This document shows positions 44,284-55,654 of a stretch of 64,000 nucleotides of DNA, in pieces; position 1 is the stretch's first letter, and each line of letters opens with the position of its first letter. The stretch lies in contig CM076943.1 of assembly GCA_039566865.1 (NCBI GenBank), forward strand, positions 47,452,124 to 47,516,123, written 5' to 3'. The stretch is from Aurelia coerulea (taxonomy: Eukaryota; Cnidaria; Scyphozoa; Semaeostomeae; Ulmaridae). The position numbers were made by a program, and so were the translations under genes. The notes under the pieces are model-generated. The model had not been told where the DNA came from. It worked only from the letters and a program-made list of their open reading frames with translations, and searched no databases.

Positions 44284-46649
44284 GGATTTGAGGATTTGTT
44301 AAGGATATCTGAGGAAGGAAAAACAGCACATATGTTTACAAAATGTGTTGATCTGTCCGAATAAGAAGTAGAATAGAAGTAAGAATAGAACATTTTGCAT
44401 CCAAAACCAACACCATAAATAAACATTCTTGTCAAATTTGTTATCATGATATAAAAATATGTTTTGCATGTTCTTATACCGTTATACGTTATTATAGTTA
44501 TGTTAGTTTTACTTTTATTTCAAATTTCGCAGATTTTCGTATGTAAATTATAATCTACTAGTCCTGTAATAGGAGATGAAATATTGAACTTGAAAAATAT
44601 ATTGGATCTGCCCATAATAGCAGGTGAGTAAGGAAAATGTTTAGATGTTTGAAATTTTGTAGCCCTCAAGGTATTTACCAAAATCCTATAAGCTGATAAT
44701 GCTTGTGTACCAAACACATCAACTTAGATAAGAGAACTTAGTTTGTCAAAATTGGTCGTATTAATTACTACCCTGGGTACCAGAGCCTCAAAAATTAAGG
44801 AAAGGAAAATTGGGAAAAGGACAAGCAAGAAAGAGGTAAGGAGCAATTGTCTCCCAGCTTTCTTTCTTTCTTTGCTTTTTAATATTTTTGTTGGCTCTAC
44901 CTGTGCAAAAAATCAAGGCTGTACACGTCTTGTAGTTATGACCTTGCAACCTTGTTCTAGACTAGAGCAGCCTTGCTGTAACCTTGTAAAGGGCTCCAAA
45001 AATGCTAATTAGCCTTGTGGAAACCTTGTGGAAGCCTTGTGTTAGACTCGTTGCAACTTGGAATCTTACTGATAGCCTCGTAATTTTCTTTAAAGGCTAG
45101 TACAAGGTCATGACAAGGTCATAATCCCTGCTACAAGGCTAAAAGTTGGTATGTAGAAGGGCAAGTTTAGCCTTGCGTTTGTGTACAGGAGGCTACATTT
45201 CTGGTAGCTGTATACAGCTGATGTGGGTGTACAACACTATAGCTTGACTGGGTAGAAAGTGGCTGGAGGAGCTATTCTCTGGCTGCCTGCAATAACAGTG
45301 ACGCAGCTGCAGTGTCTTCCTTGATTGTTTTCTTCTCAAGTAGTGCATCCTTTCCATCAACAAAATATCATGCAAGTTTGCAGCATGCTTGAAGCTTGAC
45401 ACCAACTTGCTTGGAGTATGATTTGAGCCCACCCATATGGGTGGGTTTTTGGGCCCAAAATTCTCTTAACAAGGGTCCTTTTTGGCAGATTTTCCATAAA
45501 CATGGATGGGGTTTCACTGAAATTCGCAAAAATAGTTTAAAATAGGCAGTTTTGCGCAAAATTTATCATAGAAGTGGGTATCAAGGCAAGTTTTGGTAAT
45601 TAGAAGAGGGTAGCTTTCTGAAAACCGGGCGGCAGACCCCTGTCCATCCACAAGCCATGTACCCCACCCGCCCCCCCCCCCCCGGGGATTTGAGTATGTT
45701 TCAGAGCTTGATTCAAGTAAAAATCTTGCACATCTTGAGAGCCAGCTTTTGCAGAAATCATTCCCATTAAGCACAGGTCACAGTAAATCATTCAGGAAAC
45801 ATGCCCTGCAAATGGCTGTTAGCCCTTTTGAGACGTCAGATTTTTCTGATGTGGTGGCAATTTAAACTGAACTGTAATTAGCCTAACTAAAATAAAGGGT
45901 TGGTTTATTTGAATATGAAGATATAAGATAAATCTCAAGTTCTTAAACCAATATTTACCCCCATTCTGTATTTTCCGCAGCCATGCTGCTCGCTGCTGTT
46001 GACTTCATTTCCCGTGTCTTGAGACTTTTAATTATAGTTCAATGGTCAGCTCTTGTTGTGGGCCGGCTTGTGGGCCTACCATTTGCACAAAAGCGCGCCA
46101 AAATAACAAACATTGGTACCCAGTCCCATTTTCCTCCGCAGAGGCTCTTTTTGGGGTGCGGGAGGCAAGGGAAGAGCATCTCCCTTCCACTTCTAGTACC
46201 TTATTCTAATACCTCGATCTTGCACCACCAGCATTGAGATTTAAAGCTTCTTCAGAACAATTCTTCAGTGCACAATATTTAGAAAAGAAATTTACAAACA
46301 ATTTATCTATGAACTTAAATTCTATTTTTGATATATGACGTCATGGTAGTGCCCTATAACCTCTCATTCAGGACACCGCATTTACACATTTGAAATGGTG
46401 GCAGCCTTGGCTGTTCAGTTTGATGAAGCGAGTTGCAGGACAGAAGAAAACAGTGCGTGTTGCTCATTTTCCAGGGATTGCGCTGTCAAATGAAGACGGA
46501 AAGAACGAAGCATGCTGAGGAAATTCATAACGTTAGGTCCTAGAGGTAAATATTCTCCCAAATTTGCACTGAATTCATTCAAACGAGCAACATTTTCAAC
46601 CAAACCAACCATTTCTCTAGTCTAGGCCTATTTTTATGGACATCATATA
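44284..46649. other. Unassigned 2.4 kb; possible but unproven exon near 45983
   Basis: At 44930-45180 the word CCTTGT(A/G) recurs many times (GCCTTGTGGAAACCTTGTGG). Near 45668 there is a C-run. After TTTTCCGCAG, an ATG at 45983 opens a hydrophobic basic frame (MLLAAVDFISRVLRLL) that could be a mitochondrial leader, but the only phase-compatible donor (ATTG/GTACCC near 46112) is weak. Confidence 0.3.
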
Positions 46650-47692
46650 GAGGGGTGTCGCCCTGATTGAGGGTATTTCACATTTGGCCATATATTCCTG
46701 CTGAGCGAAAGAATTTTCAGACAGGAACTTACCATGAATACCTTCCTAAATTCTTCTCCGTTGTTGGCATAAAATATATTTGTCATCGGCGACATCGTCT
46801 TTTGGAGCGAGCTGCTCAAGCACACTGCGGTCCAGAGGGCCTAAATTTCCGACGTCGCCCTGATTGAGGGTATCCAAGCCTTCACCTCGTTTCATGTAAA
46901 TTTAAGACAATTTGATGTGAAAATCATCAGCATATCAACGATTAAAGAGTTTTGGTTGCTCTTAAATGTTTTCTGATTGCGTTTGCTGCGTTTTGTTACT
47001 GTAACCATTGATCTTTGTTACCGCATATACGTTCGAAGATTTTTCAGCAAGCTGACATCAATTCTTCCTCCTTCTGTCACCTGAACAATATTTAAATGAA
47101 TTTCTAATATTGAAAAATATTTTTCCGGTCTTTCAATAGAATAAACCTATTTTAGTACCGTAAATTGTCCTTTTACCACAAATATAGGTCGCCTGTGGTG
47201 CTTTGGTAGCGCAGATTTTGTTCGAAAACTAGAAGATACCACAATGCCCTCAATCAGGGCGACTTTAGGCCAATCAAACGGCTTGCAAAGAGAAACCCAT
47301 CGTGGCAGAAACGGATTTTATATTTCATATGTCACGTGAAGTACTTCTTCTAGACACGCTTGGCTTGCTGTACGGCCATGTTTTTGTTGGGAAAGTTCAA
47401 ATAACGTCAAGGAAACAAGCAAAACCCAAACACTGCAATAAAATTTGAAATGAAAAATGGCGGATACTTACAGCTCAGTTCTCAGGTGAGATTCTTTAAA
47501 CACTTTCTCTCTGTTTGTGGATGGAATTTTATTCAACAAAAACAAGCAAAGGTTTAGCAAATGCTGTCAATGAGATATTTTCACAAGTATTTTGATTCTA
47601 GCTCGGCACAACTCGAGTTATTCTGCAACAAGCGGACAACATAGTGAAAACCGGTCAAAATGCGTTTACCCTCAATCAGGGCGACACCCCTC
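46650..47692. mobile_element. TA-flanked element with nested inverted ends
   Basis: GAGGGGTGTCGCCCTGATTG... (26 bp, 46650-46675) is repeated perfectly inverted at 47667-47692, with TA outside both. GTCGCCCTGATTGAGGG recurs at 46854 and inverted at 47246-47263, each associated with GGCCTAAA, so a second pair of ends lies inside. No transposase. It contains a short ATG-to-donor frame at 47457-47485 (GAAAAATGGCGG ... TCTCAG/GTGAGA). Confidence 0.8.
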
Positions 47693-47947
47693 TACTTGTC
47701 TCGCGTGATCTTTGTGTCTAGATACATTGTGTTGAAACAAGAAAATGTCCATGTCAAAGGGCTTTTTGAAACAATTAATGAAAATTATTGTTTTGACATG
47801 TCATGTGACATGTTTGTTATTTTTGGTTATAATAGTTAGCCAGGTAAGGCCAAAAGCCGATGAGAACCTGAATGGAAAGTGTGGCACTTGCACACCCAAG
47901 GAAAGCGATAGGGCATTCAAAACAGACAATAGACAAAATTACGGCTA

Positions 47948-48920
47948 GGTCTATAACAAGGACCACTCAAACTCTCAAACTTTGTGGACCTCCAAAGCAA
48001 TGGTCCACGGTCCGCGTTTTATGTTTTCAAATAGACCAAAACCTAAACAGCGGACCTCACATCCGCGGATTTGAAAGTGTATGTTTTTTAGTTTTGTAAA
48101 GGACAAACCAAAAGCACGGACTTTAAGTAACAGTAACAGTCCGCGAATATAAAATGTCTGCGATTTTGGTTTTCCACAAGGGCAAAACCTATTCGGAGGA
48201 TTTCACATGCATTGATTTGAAAGTCCATGTTTTAGGTTTATAACATAGCAAAGAAAAATAAAATGATTGCGCTCTTGGCTTTAAACCTATTCTGCAGAAC
48301 TCCAAGTTTAAAACACGTTGATTTTTACTTTTTCAACTTTTTTATCTTAAAACAGTCCTTGATTAAAGATTAAACATATCAAACGAAATGGCCTGTCGTT
48401 GATGCTTGGTTAGTTTGGTATATATCTATTTTCATTTGGTCTATACAATTTACTGTAATTAGATGAAAGGAAGCCACTATTTAGATAGCCTGTGTGCAGC
48501 TTTTGTACAAAATTGTGAAAGGAAGAAAAAATAGAAATTGTACTTTCCGGTTCTTTCAATTTTACAAAAAAGACTCAATGCAGGCTACTACTTAGATTAA
48601 AGCATGTTAGATCGGTGATATTAACGCTAAAAACTCAGCCGACTTTAAGTCTGCCGTTTAGGCTTTGCTTTTTTATAAACCCAGGGCACGGACTTTCAAA
48701 TCCATGTATGTGAATTCCTTGGAGTAAGTTTTGCCCTGTTGGAAAACCAAAAACGCAGGCATTTTATGTTCACGGACTGTAATTCCCCGGTTTAGGCTTT
48801 GCTCTATTACGAAGCCAAAAACATGGACTTTCAAATCCACGGTTTAGACCTATTTGAGAACATAAGATGCAGCCCAGGGACCATTGCCTTGGATTATCTT
48901 TGGGGTCTGTATTATAGACC
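47948..48920. mobile_element. Foldback, ends GGTCTATAA, ~90-bp arms
   Basis: GGTCTATAACAAGGACCA is mirrored by ...TCTGTATTATAGACC. GCAATGGTCC and TCAAATAGACC are mirrored too. Words such as TCCGCGGATTTGAAAGT, in both orientations, recur in the interior. No clear duplication at the borders. Confidence 0.65.
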
Positions 48921-49264
48921 TGGCCACAAAATTACCCTACTCCCCATGCTGGGCTGTAAAATACTTGCCCCCTGCTGACTTGCCAGGAAACACAAAGCTT
49001 CACACATTAGGAGTTGTAAGTTTTTGGACAACACATTTCACAAAGTGGCTGTCCAAAATCCATTGCATCAATCATCAATAGTAGAATTTGGATATTTAAT
49101 GGACCTTTTTACCAAATAGAAAATGATATCAAAATGATCATGATTCTTTCTTACAAATGGTAGGAAATTGAATTTGATCACTTTAATTTAGACTTTGAAT
49201 GATAAAGATTTACCCTCTAGAAACGCTTGTTCCAAACAATGAATCTGGTTAAGTAAAACTTCTA

Positions 49265-50019
49265 CAGGGTGTCCCAGAAAAGTTGTTTGATGTTTGATTA
49301 AATGCTAAAAATTAACGATAAAATGTACAGGCTCCTGGTTGGATAACCCTGTTCCTTAGGTTTTGAAATAATTTTTGACACAAGAATCTTGCGAATCCGC
49401 TAAGAGTTCAAAGAGTTACAAGCTTTTGCAATTCAAGTTTATGCAAAAGCTAAAACCAGACGCCCCTAACTGACTAGTTTTTCAAGAAAACATTCCAAAC
49501 TCTCGAGGTAAAAGAAGACTATCATAAATGTTTACCTCTCGTTGATATCAGAGCAAACCAAATAGGACTTCAAAATGTTTTGATTCTTGTAACAATTGCC
49601 AAAATTTACTGAAGGATTCAAGCATCCAAAAAAATGGAATGAAAACTTAATCTATGAGAGACAGGGCAATTTCAAATTTTGCTGAACAGGATTCCTCCAA
49701 GCATCCATAACCTTGATTCAATGTTAGAGAATGCTAGTTTGTCGAAAGTTCTTTTAAATTCCATTTGATTTGCTTTGAATAAATGAGATTCTACTGTCAC
49801 AAAATATGCAATTTAGGGGTGTCTGGTTTCAGCTTTCGCACAACTTGAACTTCAAAAGGTCATAATGTAAATCCGTGAATATTTAGCCGATTTGCTAGTT
49901 TCTGGTGTCTAAAAGTAATTTGAAATCTCAGCAGTATGCTTATTTTACCATGCCAGTTCATTATTTCGTTCTTTTTTAATAATTGATCAAACATTGAACA
50001 ATTTATCTGGGACACCCTG
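49265..50019. mobile_element. TA-flanked mariner-type foldback, CAGGGTGTCCCAG (full)
   Basis: CAGGGTGTCCCAGAAAAGTT and inverted CAGGGTGTCCCAGATAAATT lie between TA pairs. The arms share GCAAAAGCTAAAACCAGACG with GTCTGGTTTCAGCTTTCGC. 755 bp. Its right end is 33 bp before the DELE1-like exon at 50053. Confidence 0.85.
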
Positions 50020-50052
50020 TATTAATCAATTTTGTTTGTATATTATTTTAAG

Positions 50053-50357
50053 GTTGCCAAGTACTCGGAACAAACCTCAGGTCATGCCAAGCAGTCACAC
50101 AAACTTCTCCGTATAATGACAGCCCTTCGAGAAAAGGATCAAGAAAAGCAAATGAATTTTTAGTGGGGTTGTTTTCTGATGCAGCTGCCAGAGCTGATGG
50201 AACTAACAAGGAGTTGCAACATGCCGAACACCTCATTTTCACTTTGATGAATAATGTCAAACTCTCGCCAGAGAATCGTATCAGCAAGATTTTGGAATTC
50301 TGCAACACTAATGGTGATGAGGCATTTAGAAGCAATTTGAAGGAGAAAGTTTATTTG
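50053..50357 (+). CDS. DELE1: DELE1-like protein, first exon identified (N-terminal region)
   Basis: DELE1 is a mitochondrial protein that, in vertebrates, is cut by OMA1 under stress and activates the kinase HRI. This exon (acceptor TTTTAAG/GT, donor TTG/GTAACA) gives 101 codons: a Ser/Arg-rich part (SPSRKGSRKANEFLVGLFSD) then a helical part (ELQHAEHLIFTLMNNVKLSP, RISKILEFCNTNGDEAF). I cannot match this segment to DELE1 itself. It is assigned because it is open throughout, ends in phase 0 and joins the next exon in frame. An alternative acceptor is ACCTCAG/G at 50080. No usable start ATG lies in frame, so an earlier exon is needed. Candidates are the short frame at 47457, 45983, or more distant exons. 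Confidence 0.55.
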
Positions 50358-50382
50358 GTAACATGCTTTTCATAACGAGTGT

Positions 50383-50911
50383 CACAGTGTCCCAAAAACG
50401 TACTCCCGTTTGGAAAATCACCCAAACTTGATTATATGCATGGCCTATCTTCAATTCCTTTTTTGCAAGATAATCAAAGACCATATTATTTCTTGTGATT
50501 GGTTTTGAAATTAGCAAATTTAGCTCTTTAGGGTGGCCTGATTTTGAAGCACACTGCAAAAAAGAAGCACTGGTGATAACCAGATTAATTTTTCTTTGTG
50601 TATTATGCTTCTAGTTTGATCACAACTGTCAAAAAGAAACGCAAACTATGAAGTCATTGTAGACAAGGAGATTAGAAAATCACAATAACATGGCTCTTAG
50701 GCTATATATTTATGATATTTCTTAAAAAGAGTATAGCTCAGAATAAGGTTTCACAATTTGTCATTTTATACCCTAACGAAAACAAACATTTTGTCATCTT
50801 GAAGTACATTCAGGTCATTGATAACAGTGATCAAAAAGAGAGTTTTTGATAGGTTTCGTAATGGAATTTTGGTGATTTTAAAAACGGGAGACCTTTTTAG
50901 GGACATTCACA
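50383..50911. mobile_element. Eroded copy of the 35287 mariner-type foldback
   Basis: GTGTCCCAAAAACGTACTCC... and ...AAAAACGGGAGACCTTTTTA match the 35287-35834 family. TA borders are no longer evident. It begins within 26 bp of the exon donor at 50358. Confidence 0.6.
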
Positions 50912-51927
50912 GTTGTAGTTTCTCTTTATATATACAGTATGTTAGAACAATTCTAGCTGAATATGGAACTTAAAGGAAGTCTGTCACACATCTGATTGGC
51001 TCCAATAAAGTCAGAGAGCTCAACACAACAGATGCCTCTGTGGATCTGCGCATTCGGAAGAACGAACGTCTGAACATTGTCATTTTTTAAGGCCATGAAA
51101 GTGATTAAGATAAGCAGCAATTCAGTTCTCCTATTCTTTGTATTGTCTTTCTCACCCAGTCAGATATTTGTGATGGACTGCCTTTAAGATGGGGCATTCC
51201 GTTTCAATTGTTTCTTTTGATAAATCCACAAGTTGCAAGTGTTCAGAAGCTTGAGATTATGGAATATTTTTCAAACCTGTCAGAATGAAGCTCTTATTGG
51301 CGGGGGGGGTGAAACTAGGTGCGATCGTTGCAAGCAAAGATGGGGCTCCAGTTGCTCGCCCCCGGGAAATTGTTCAGGACCATGCCCGTTAAACCGTTGG
51401 AGAATATCCCATTTTTGAAGAATTTGCCATTTAAAGAAGCAAAAGATCACAACTGATGGGATCCTTTCCTGGAAGATTTTCAAAAAAGACTTCCATTTCA
51501 CGAGGGGTATAGACTATTTTTGAATTGCATAATAGCAAGAGGGGTAGCTTCCTCAAGTTTGAATCTTCATTTCCATGAGCTTGGCTTTCGCACCCTTTTG
51601 ATTTTCAAAAATGAACAAACATCAGCAAGTAATTGGGGGGGGGGCTTAGTATTGAAAGTACAGGTATGCTGTCAGATGTGAATTTAATTTTGGCAGTGGC
51701 GGACACTGGGGGTGAGGGAAAATGGGATCATCCTCCAATGGTGGTTAGAACAAAGATATTTTGTTGGAGAACAATAGCAATAACAATGCCTTTCAACGGA
51801 AGCAATAGCTTCACCCCACAATATTTGGCAAAGTGTCCACCACAGCATAGGTTTCAAATCTTTAACTCAGCGTAAAAAGGTGGGTGTAAAATTCAATGAC
51901 CTATTCCTTCTGATTGAATGGCTTGAA
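50912..51927. other. Intron sequence; no feature recognised
   Basis: G-runs near 51300 and 51635. Open frames are short and lack domains. Confidence 0.4.
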
Positions 51928-52298
51928 AGAAACTTTAGATACTTATCTATAATTCTACCATTGGACTTTTCAGAAATTTTGAATATTTTTGGAAATTACA
52001 GCGTATCTTACATTTCTACTCATTCAAGGATGTGATGTCATCAAATTTCTAAATCATAAACCAGATGAGTGACAGACTGTTGCTTGATACCATATTGTAG
52101 GCATTCATAAACTATGATTTTCTTCGAAATTATTTCATGTTACATCAAACAATTTAGAAATTATGATGGTTTTAAGTTTTTTTGAAAATTTTTCTTGAAT
52201 TCTTGAAAAAGAAGAAAAACACTCTACTTCTGAAAAATTGAAGATTTCAGAAAATTCCAACGGTAGAATTATAGAGAATTAGCTAAAGTTTCTTTGAA
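51928..52298. mobile_element. Foldback-like repeat (copy 2 of the 16960 family)
   Basis: CTATAATTCTACCATTGGA is mirrored by TCCAACGGTAGAATTATAG. The interior matches 16960-17412 (GGATGTGATGTCATCAA, ATAAACTATGATTTTC). Confidence 0.65.
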
Positions 52299-52427
52299 GT
52301 CATTCAGTTCAAAGAAATCGGTCACTCAATTTTACACCAGCCTTTTTAAAGATTTGGAGCCTATGCTGTCCACCACTGCATTTGGTGCATCATTTGCATC
52401 ATTCCAACACCTTTCCTTTTTTCCTAG

Positions 52428-52634
52428 TGGTGCTCTGGTGTCCTTGCAATCTCAAGTGTTTTGATTGGTCAAAAATGGTTCCTCAAGGAGCAAGACATCA
52501 CAAGAAGTCCCCAATGGCTAGATCCTCATTCTATCCAACATACTTTAAAGGAATATTTCTGGGGGATACCAAGAGACAGACTTCTGTTGTCTGTCAAGGC
52601 TACAGATACACAAGTTCAAGAAGAAAAACCAAAG
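52428..52634 (+). CDS. DELE1: DELE1-like protein, exon with predicted membrane helix
   Basis: Acceptor TTTTTTCCTAG/TGG, donor CCAAAG/GTATGT; 207 bp, 69 codons, phase 0 on both sides. It starts with a hydrophobic run, WCSGVLAISSVLIGQ, followed by basic/aromatic KWFLKEQD. This is where vertebrate DELE1 has its single membrane-like helix (ISWGTLAVLAL-type) after the targeting region. A hydrophilic linker follows (YFWGIPRDRLLLSV, TDTQVQEEKPK), corresponding to the stretch cut by OMA1 in human DELE1. No cleavage site can be assigned from the sequence. Confidence 0.7.
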
Positions 52635-52814
52635 GTATGTGAATTCATTTTACTTTTTATATATAAAATCTCCAACCTCGTTTACACAAGCAAAATGGGA
52701 TCGATCCCAGTCTGGGATTGATTGCCAAATTTTGCAGGTTTTGACAGGCGCAAGAATGATGTTTTGTGTTTACAGAGGATTGGAACCAAATGGATCCACT
52801 TTGATTTCCATCTA

Positions 52815-53440
52815 CCGGGTGTCCCAAAAAACTGTATACAACTTTGAACAATTCTAATGCCAAGAGTTTCTGTTGAATCACCCAGAAACTATTTTTATGT
52901 TGACCCTCAATGGCTGAATTATATTTTGATATTTTTATCATAATTTTCGGTAACTTGGTTGCAGAATAATAAATCAGCAAGTGTAAAATTTCCTCTTAGG
53001 CCCAAACCAGAGGTCCCAATAGAGAAATGCTAACGATTCCAGGGATGACAGAAGCATGTTGGCCCTGGAAATCCAATGCTGATATGTTTCACGATTCTTA
53101 TTGTTAGAAACCGATAACAAAGCGTTCTCAAAGGACAATCATATGGGGTTATCATTAATCAAGGAATTCTTTCTTACTTTACTTTACATCAAAATTGTAA
53201 TCTTAAGAATAACCGGTTCATTTTACTAAGGTCCCTTGACCAACAAAATACAGTGATAAAATTTCTCCAGGAAAGTCTTTGATTTAGTTTTGTTAATTAG
53301 CTCAATTCCAATTAGCAGGAAATTGTTTCCTGAGAATGTCACGGGTTGCTATGGGTTGCTCTTGTTTGGGCCTTAGAGTAAAATTTCCTTTGCTGATTTA
53401 TAGCTCTACAACCAAGTTACCCACAGTGGCCAGAAAAATG
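52815..53440. mobile_element. Mariner-type foldback, CCGGGTGTCCCAAAAAACTG
   Basis: The left end follows TA. GTAACTTGGTTGCAGAATAA and AAATTTCCTCTTAGGCCCAA are mirrored at about 53370-53429. The outer right end is lost. It lies in the intron between the exons ending at 52634 and starting at 53538. Confidence 0.65.
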
Positions 53441-53537
53441 ATCCACTCTTCAATGTTTTCATGCAAACACAACGCATTTTTGTAGCATCATACCTCAACA
53501 TATGTCTCTCTAATTATGCAAGTCTCTCCTTATTCAG

Positions 53538-53654
53538 AAAAAAGTGACAATTGAGGATGCAGCACAAGAATTTAAGAACAAAACTGATGAGTGCACAGCA
53601 AGTATCTTGAACAAATTGGGTCTTCAGTTGATGGCTACTGATCAGAAATCTCAG
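53538..53654 (+). CDS. DELE1: DELE1-like protein, exon before the Sel1 repeats
   Basis: Acceptor TTATTCAG, donor TCTCAG/GTATAT; 39 codons in phase 0. It begins KKVTIEDAAQEFKNKTDE and then ASILNKLGLQLMATDQKSQ. This aligns in position and pattern with the human segment KTLSLEEAVTSIQQL...FNFLGTENMKSGD that leads into the first repeat (L-EA, LG/LGL---A/K-GD-). It forms the opening helices of the repeat superhelix. The next element starts 11 bp after the donor. Confidence 0.75.
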
Positions 53655-53665
53655 GTATATCAATA

Positions 53666-54083
53666 GACCATTTCGCAATTTGGAGAAAGAGACTGAGGAG
53701 AGCGCGGCCCATTCTGACAGCCTTGGCAACAGGGAAATCTAGGGAATCCCCTCTTCTGCAGTGCAAAGTGTACGGTTGGCGGCTCGCTCGCATCTCTCTC
53801 CAAACTCGAGCTATTTTCGATTTATTTGCAACTTCCAAGAGTTATGTGATGCTTGTTTAGTATGGTAAGTGTTGTCTTTGGATTATTTAGCCGTTTTGCA
53901 ATCTTTTCGCTCATTTGTGAATGTGTTTTGAGCCATTTTATTTCAGTTGTTTCCCTCGCTTTGAAACGGCTCAGTTTAGGCCCAGCTGCAGAAGAGGGGA
54001 TTTCCTAGATTTCCTACTTGTTGCCAAGGCTGTCAGAATCGGCCGCGCTATCCTCAGTCCCTTTTCCAAATTGTGAAATGGTC
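53666..54083. mobile_element. TA-flanked foldback, ends GACCATTTCGCAATTTGGA
   Basis: GACCATTTCGCAATTTGGAG is mirrored by CCAAATTGTGAAATGGTC; TA lies outside each. The arms of about 120 bp include GCGCGGCCCATTCTGACAGC / GCTGTCAGAATCGGCCGCGC and GGGGATTCC-type blocks. 418 bp. Confidence 0.85.
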
Positions 54084-55336
54084 TATTTAGAAGCTTTTAT
54101 TTAGAATATTTGTGGTCGATCATGCTCTTTAAAAATTCATCCAAGCTCCTTAGTTGCATCTTACCTCCTTCGACAATCAGGAAAACCATACTTTTTCAAC
54201 AAAAATTGATTCCTAAGAACTTCTGTCTACATCAAGCACAACAAATTTCAAACACTGATATTTTTGGAAATTTCAAACATCCTAAAATTTTAACGTCTGA
54301 AATTTGTTGCAATCTGAAATACTTAGTTTCTGAAATTTTGCAATCTAGAAAATCATAGTACAACATTGTCACTGTTTGAAAACGTAATGTCTTGATCAAA
54401 TATACATTTTTCCTTGAGAAGGATTGTGCTGAGATTTGTGAAAAAATACTGATTTTTCTTGAACCAAATCCATTGTAGCAATCATTCTCATCCTCAACAA
54501 TAAATATTTGTGGAAATTTCTTACCAGGAACCCTTTAAGAACTTAAAATAAAGCACCATATATTAATTATAACGTTTTTAGTATGAAAAATCAAATAAAC
54601 TGTAGCTATATCATTTCTCAGTCGTCCAAAATTTCTGTATCATAAAGAGCGTCCGAAATTCCGTGAAAAACCAAAATCCCGAATAGTCCAGAAATTTATG
54701 TGTCCAAAATGTTTTGCGTTTAATTTAGAAGATGAAAGATGTTTTCCAGACATGTTTTTGCAGATAACAAACTACTTCAAGTGTAACATGCAGATCAGGC
54801 TCCTGATATACAAAAATTGTTTTAACCCACCTCCTTTACAAAAGAATTGAGCGCTATACAGATTCCCATTCATTCATTTCCTAGCTGTTTCTACTTAAGT
54901 CAGTAAGCTTTAGTTTTGAATGTGCCCCCAGTAAATTTGCAGTGTATCAAATGTTTATCTGCCAGGCTATTCTAGCAAGAAGGTATTCATCGAGAAGATG
55001 CCAACACCATTCTTTAATTCGAGGAAATAAGTCGCCAAGCGAAATTCAGCTTCAAAACTTGTGAGTCTTCAGAGACTTTGCAACTTCATTTTGAAACTGG
55101 CAAACTAAAAAGTGTTCCTTCTTCCTTTGAAGGTAGCCTGCAAAAATTGATTAGAACGTCAAGGTCGGGGACGAGATGGGAAGCAAAAATGTGTTCCTAG
55201 TAGTAGTTAGCAAAAAGAGTGTTTCTAGTAGTGGTTAGCAGCTTTCTGAGAGGAAATTAGGTTTCTCCAAAAACATACCAAGTATCCGTGTTCTCAAGGG
55301 TGTCCACGCCTTGTTGCTAAAACAGCCTATTGTCAT
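54084..55336. other. Intron sequence; no feature recognised
   Basis: A few TTCTGAAATTTGCAATC-type words recur near 54240-54350. A tandem AGTAGTAGTTAGCA(A) / AGTAGTGGTTAGCAG pair lies near 55200-55230. No exon. Confidence 0.4.
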
Positions 55337-55397
55337 GCCGCGCCGAAGGCGCAACGATCGTGCAACGCGCTCGTTGCGCCTTCGGCGCGGCATTTCC
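55337..55397. repeat. GC-rich perfect hairpin
   Basis: ATGCCGCGCCGAAGGCGCAA is mirrored by TTGCGCCTTCGGCGCGGCAT. Each arm itself contains GCGCCGAAGGCGC, the hairpin also seen near 33679. It lies about 110 bp before the exon at 55511. Confidence 0.75.
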
Positions 55398-55510
55398 TCC
55401 TCCCCTCCCAAAAGGCCCCCCTTCAAGCCTCTGCGGAGGAGAGTGATATTGTCATGTAGTATACGCAGGTGCAAGATTATTCATTGCACCCTACATTCTA
55501 ATGCTTGCAG

Positions 55511-55618
55511 GCAGCAGAGCTGTTTGACAGAGCAGCGCAAGGAGGACATATATCAGCAATATACAATATGGGATTATGTTATGAGCATGGAAGAGGAGTC
55601 TCACAAGATCACAGTAAG
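55511..55618 (+). CDS. DELE1: DELE1-like protein, Sel1 repeat exon 1
   Basis: Acceptor GCTTGCAG, donor AGTAAG/GTATCA; 36 codons, phase 0. It encodes AAELFDRAAQGGHISAIYNM then GLCYEHGRGVSQDHSK. That is a Sel1-like unit (A---F--AA--GH--A-YN-G-CYE-G-GV--D--K) and matches human DELE1 [20 protein letters not shown], EHGRG at the same position. Sel1 repeats are paired helices forming a scaffold for protein binding or oligomerisation; in human DELE1 they bind HRI. Confidence 0.85.
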
Positions 55619-55654
55619 GTATCAGTTCAATTCAGTTTTCATTTTTAAATTCTA

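Noticed and set aside
47745..47948. Signal-peptide exon (MSMSKGFLKQLMKIIVL) with GCCAG/GTAAGG donor
   Set aside because: Good donor, but it ends in phase 0, which gives an early stop when joined to 50053; no other partner was found.
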